The translations under genes were made by a program, and so were the position numbers. The notes under the pieces were generated by a model. The model was not told where the DNA came from. It searched no databases and was given only the letters and a program-made list of their open reading frames with translations. Below are positions 29,421-29,689 of a stretch of 29,689 nucleotides of DNA, in pieces. The stretch is from an uncultured Oscillospiraceae bacterium (GTDB lineage Bacteria > Bacillota > Clostridia > Oscillospirales > Ruminococcaceae). The DNA lies in the NCBI GenBank assembly GCA_934454435.1, contig CAKSGA010000014.1:1-29689 (forward strand). Reading direction: 5' to 3'. Position 1 is the first letter of the stretch; every line of letters begins with the position of its first letter.

Positions 29421-29689
29421 TCTATCTGCACGCCTTGCTTATTTAATTCTTTATAGGTTTTATAGATAAGAAACACGGCGATGATACATGTTAAAATATC
29501 TGATATTGGCATAGAAAGCAATACGCCGTCCAATCCCCAAAAAACGGGCAGGAGCAATGCAAGGCCCACACCGAACACAATTTCACGAATCATGGAAAGG
29601 GCAGTAGAAGCCATGGCTTTGCCCATTGCCTGTAAAAAGATAAAACAGGCTTTATTCGAACAGAGCTTATTTTTCCAATCTGTGTATTT
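29417..29689 (-). CDS. MATE family efflux transporter, C-terminal part (cut by the window edge)
   Basis: The frame stays open from the stop at 29417-29419 to the last base of the window, giving 90 residues of the C-terminal end of a multidrug and toxin extrusion (MATE) transporter. Recognisable family features are CFIFLQAMGKAMASTALS, then a hydrophobic segment, GLDGVLLSMPISDILT, and a final segment before a Lys-rich tail. An internal ATG at 29626 is not the true start. Codon use is more A/T-rich than in the lipoprotein gene that follows. The stop overlaps the lipoprotein start by four bases. Confidence 0.85.
   Translation of the reverse strand, partial: KYTDWKNKLCSNKACFIFLQAMGKAMASTALSMIREIVFGVGLALLLPVFWGLDGVLLSMPISDILTCIIAVFLIYKTYKELNKQGVQIE

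Overview
The window looks like a chromosomal segment of a moderately GC-rich Gram-positive Clostridia bacterium, most likely a Ruminococcus-type member of the Oscillospiraceae. The evidence is: a fused SecDF, the metG-tatD neighbourhood known from Firmicutes, strong GGAGG-type ribosome binding sites, TTGNNN-17-TATAAT housekeeping promoters, LTGC lipoboxes, and an HrcA/CIRCE operator. No phage, plasmid, CRISPR array, transposase or integrase gene was seen. The family-level name is an inference from protein style, not from a search.

Layout. 1-2.5 kb: secDF (minus), with a promoter touching its start codon. 2.5-5.2 kb: four small genes of unknown function (three membrane proteins, one helical ferritin-like protein). 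5.3-10.2 kb: a minus-strand cluster ftsE-ftsX-S41 peptidase-greA-lysS, joining cell-wall division control, transcript-cleavage and lysyl-tRNA charging genes. 10.3-11.5 kb: a PucR/CdaR-type regulator behind a long structured leader. 11.7-17.25 kb: a plus-strand run metG, unknown 211-aa gene, tatD, GNAT acetyltransferase, CorC-like CBS protein, nth, then tRNA-Ala(CGC) with its own promoter. 17.5-19.0 kb: an ECF sigma/anti-sigma pair (minus), preceded by a separate promoter-to-terminator unit of about 155 nt that looks like a small RNA or attenuator.

19.3-23.2 kb is the accessory-looking part: a small membrane protein, a secreted papain-like (NlpC/P60/CHAP superfamily) protein, and two lipoproteins. 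The first gene and the secreted-protein operon share a 19-bp dyad element at exactly the same distance from their -35 boxes. A 29-bp direct repeat brackets the secreted-protein/lipoprotein module. 23.2-25.3 kb: htpG under a perfect CIRCE operator. 25.29-25.48 kb: a nested inverted-repeat (MITE/REP-like) element between two mirror-image terminators. 25.5-27.6 kb: an RpiR-family regulator overlapping a BaiN/HI0933-type flavoprotein. 27.8-29.7 kb: a vWA-domain lipoprotein translationally overlapping the end of a MATE transporter that runs off the window.

The most interesting unexplained signals are in non-coding DNA: the candidate RNA upstream of the ECF sigma gene (two UUUUCCCC motifs and competing stems), the rod-like leader of the CdaR gene, the shared dyad element of the secreted-protein island, and the 29-bp repeats. 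All are read from sequence alone and need the stated tests.
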